From Fusarium oxysporum f. sp. lycopersici 4287 (Eukaryota > Ascomycota > Sordariomycetes > Hypocreales > Nectriaceae), in NCBI RefSeq assembly GCF_000149955.1, contig NC_030997.1:1097535-1161534 (forward strand): DNA of 64,000 bases, written 5' to 3'. The translations under genes and the position numbers were made by a program. The notes below the pieces were generated by a model. That model ran no database searches and was not told the DNA's origin. It saw nothing but the letters and a program-made list of their open reading frames with translations. Shown one piece after another: positions 63,241-64,000 of this stretch (within the stretch, counting starts at the first letter, position 1; every line of letters begins with the position of its first letter).

Positions 63241-64000
63241 TGCGAAAAAGACAATGTAAAGAATATACTACTTTGATGGGTGTAGTAGACTGAGATTGTT
63301 GATGAGAATAAATCCATTTCTGGTCTGATCTATGAGGGTTTTTTATAATAACTGTTGCTTTCCATCTTGGCCGATATCTTCAAGTTCGCCTGTTTCCTAA
63401 TCCGTCTGGGTCGAAAGTTTGTTTAGTCGAGATATTCAGTATAAACTCAATGTGCTATTCCAGCCTCATTCTAGCCACAAGAAGACCCTTCCAGGGACCA
63501 GGGCTAGAAAGGTACTGTTGCGTGAACTCAATTTCTATTTTCAGCTTTCCGCATATGGAATTGTGAGTGATGACTGTACCAGGAGACCGGGCCTCTTGGC
63601 AGAGGGACTGGAAACGGTAGCTAATTGATACTGGTAGTGACATGATATGGAGATAGAAAATCAAGGCAGAGAATTGCTATTCCCGTTGCAATCAATTACC
63701 ATCTGAATCAATTGTCGAAATAATTCTCCTAGATCGAAATAACCAAGGAAATGGTAAATCGATGTCCTCTCTGCCTCTCTAGTGACTCAAGTGCCCTGTC
63801 TGTCTTGAGAGGCACGGTCTAGATCGGAGAGCTGAACCGAGACAGAGGACACCATTCCAATAGCAGCATGCAAAACGGGCCTACCCGCGGCGCCACAGGC
63901 CGGGAAAGACGCAGGTCCCTTTACATTCCAGGATGATCCTTTCCATTCTTAACCCAGAACGAGTCTTGCCCCTTGCAGAGCCACGCGAATCTGGTTCTTG
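63241..64000. other. Upstream region of the mucin-like gene
   Basis: A T-rich stretch near 63340 and a probable leader precede the start codon at 63240. One CCGCGG (63895-63900) is present but lies 655 bp away. No gene was found to the end of the window. Confidence 0.45.

Noticed and set aside
1..64000. CRISPR arrays, riboswitches or bacterial operon signals
   Set aside because: The sequence is fungal nuclear DNA. Tandem repeats found are coding repeats, and no array with regular unique spacers is present.

Overview
The window is nuclear DNA from a filamentous ascomycete, most like a Fusarium-type Sordariomycete. Evidence: short GT-AG introns of about 46-80 bp with CTAAC/CTGAC branch sites, Zn2Cys6 regulators, Dal5-type permeases, a UstYa-family protein, a hAT element with an 8-bp duplication, and intron-bearing tRNA genes. 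Species is inferred, not proven. Most gene models were built by joining exons through consensus splice sites, and for most of them the summed exon lengths were checked to be a multiple of three.

Layout. 0.6-2.6 kb: amino-acid permease. 4.9-16.3 kb: an aromatic-catabolism group (secreted lactonase-family propeller, intradiol ring-cleavage dioxygenase, Zn2Cys6 regulator, phenol-hydroxylase-type FAD monooxygenase, alpha/beta hydrolase and a free-standing TrpB-like protein, unusual because fungal TrpA and TrpB are normally fused). 17-19.1 kb: a methyltransferase and a gene with three in-frame TAA codons. 19.8-21.9 kb: a divergent pair made of a Kex2-type precursor with three identical 20-residue repeats and a UstYa/DUF3328 protein, the hallmark pairing of fungal ribosomal peptide (dikaritin-like) pathways. 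22.9-25.5 kb: a second permease cut by a 759-bp non-autonomous hAT element. 26-33.6 kb: regulator, MoaF-like protein, SAT4/rhodopsin-type membrane protein and a 75-aa four-exon protein.

34.2-55.8 kb holds a second catabolic group: CoA-transferase, MmgE/PrpD protein, Dal5-type transporter, dienelactone hydrolase, SDR, Zn2Cys6 regulator, carboxymuconolactone decarboxylase-family protein, carboxymuconate-cyclase-like propeller, a decayed thiolase and a secreted amidohydrolase. All nine intact genes have a CCGCGG core 157-280 bp upstream of the start codon, twice as a perfect inverted repeat between the regulator and the decarboxylase. This looks like a regulon for a beta-ketoadipate-like route, with the catalytic order left open. 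58.6-63.2 kb encodes a very long Ser/Thr-rich secreted protein whose repeat tract changes frame four times.

Five tRNA genes are present (Arg-ACG twice, Leu-AAG, Ala-AGC, Pro-AGG; the last three with introns). Several genes carry stops explainable by CAA/CAG to TAA/TAG change, as expected of repeat-induced point mutation, but single-base frameshifts elsewhere could be sequencing errors. Intergenic stretches are described individually.
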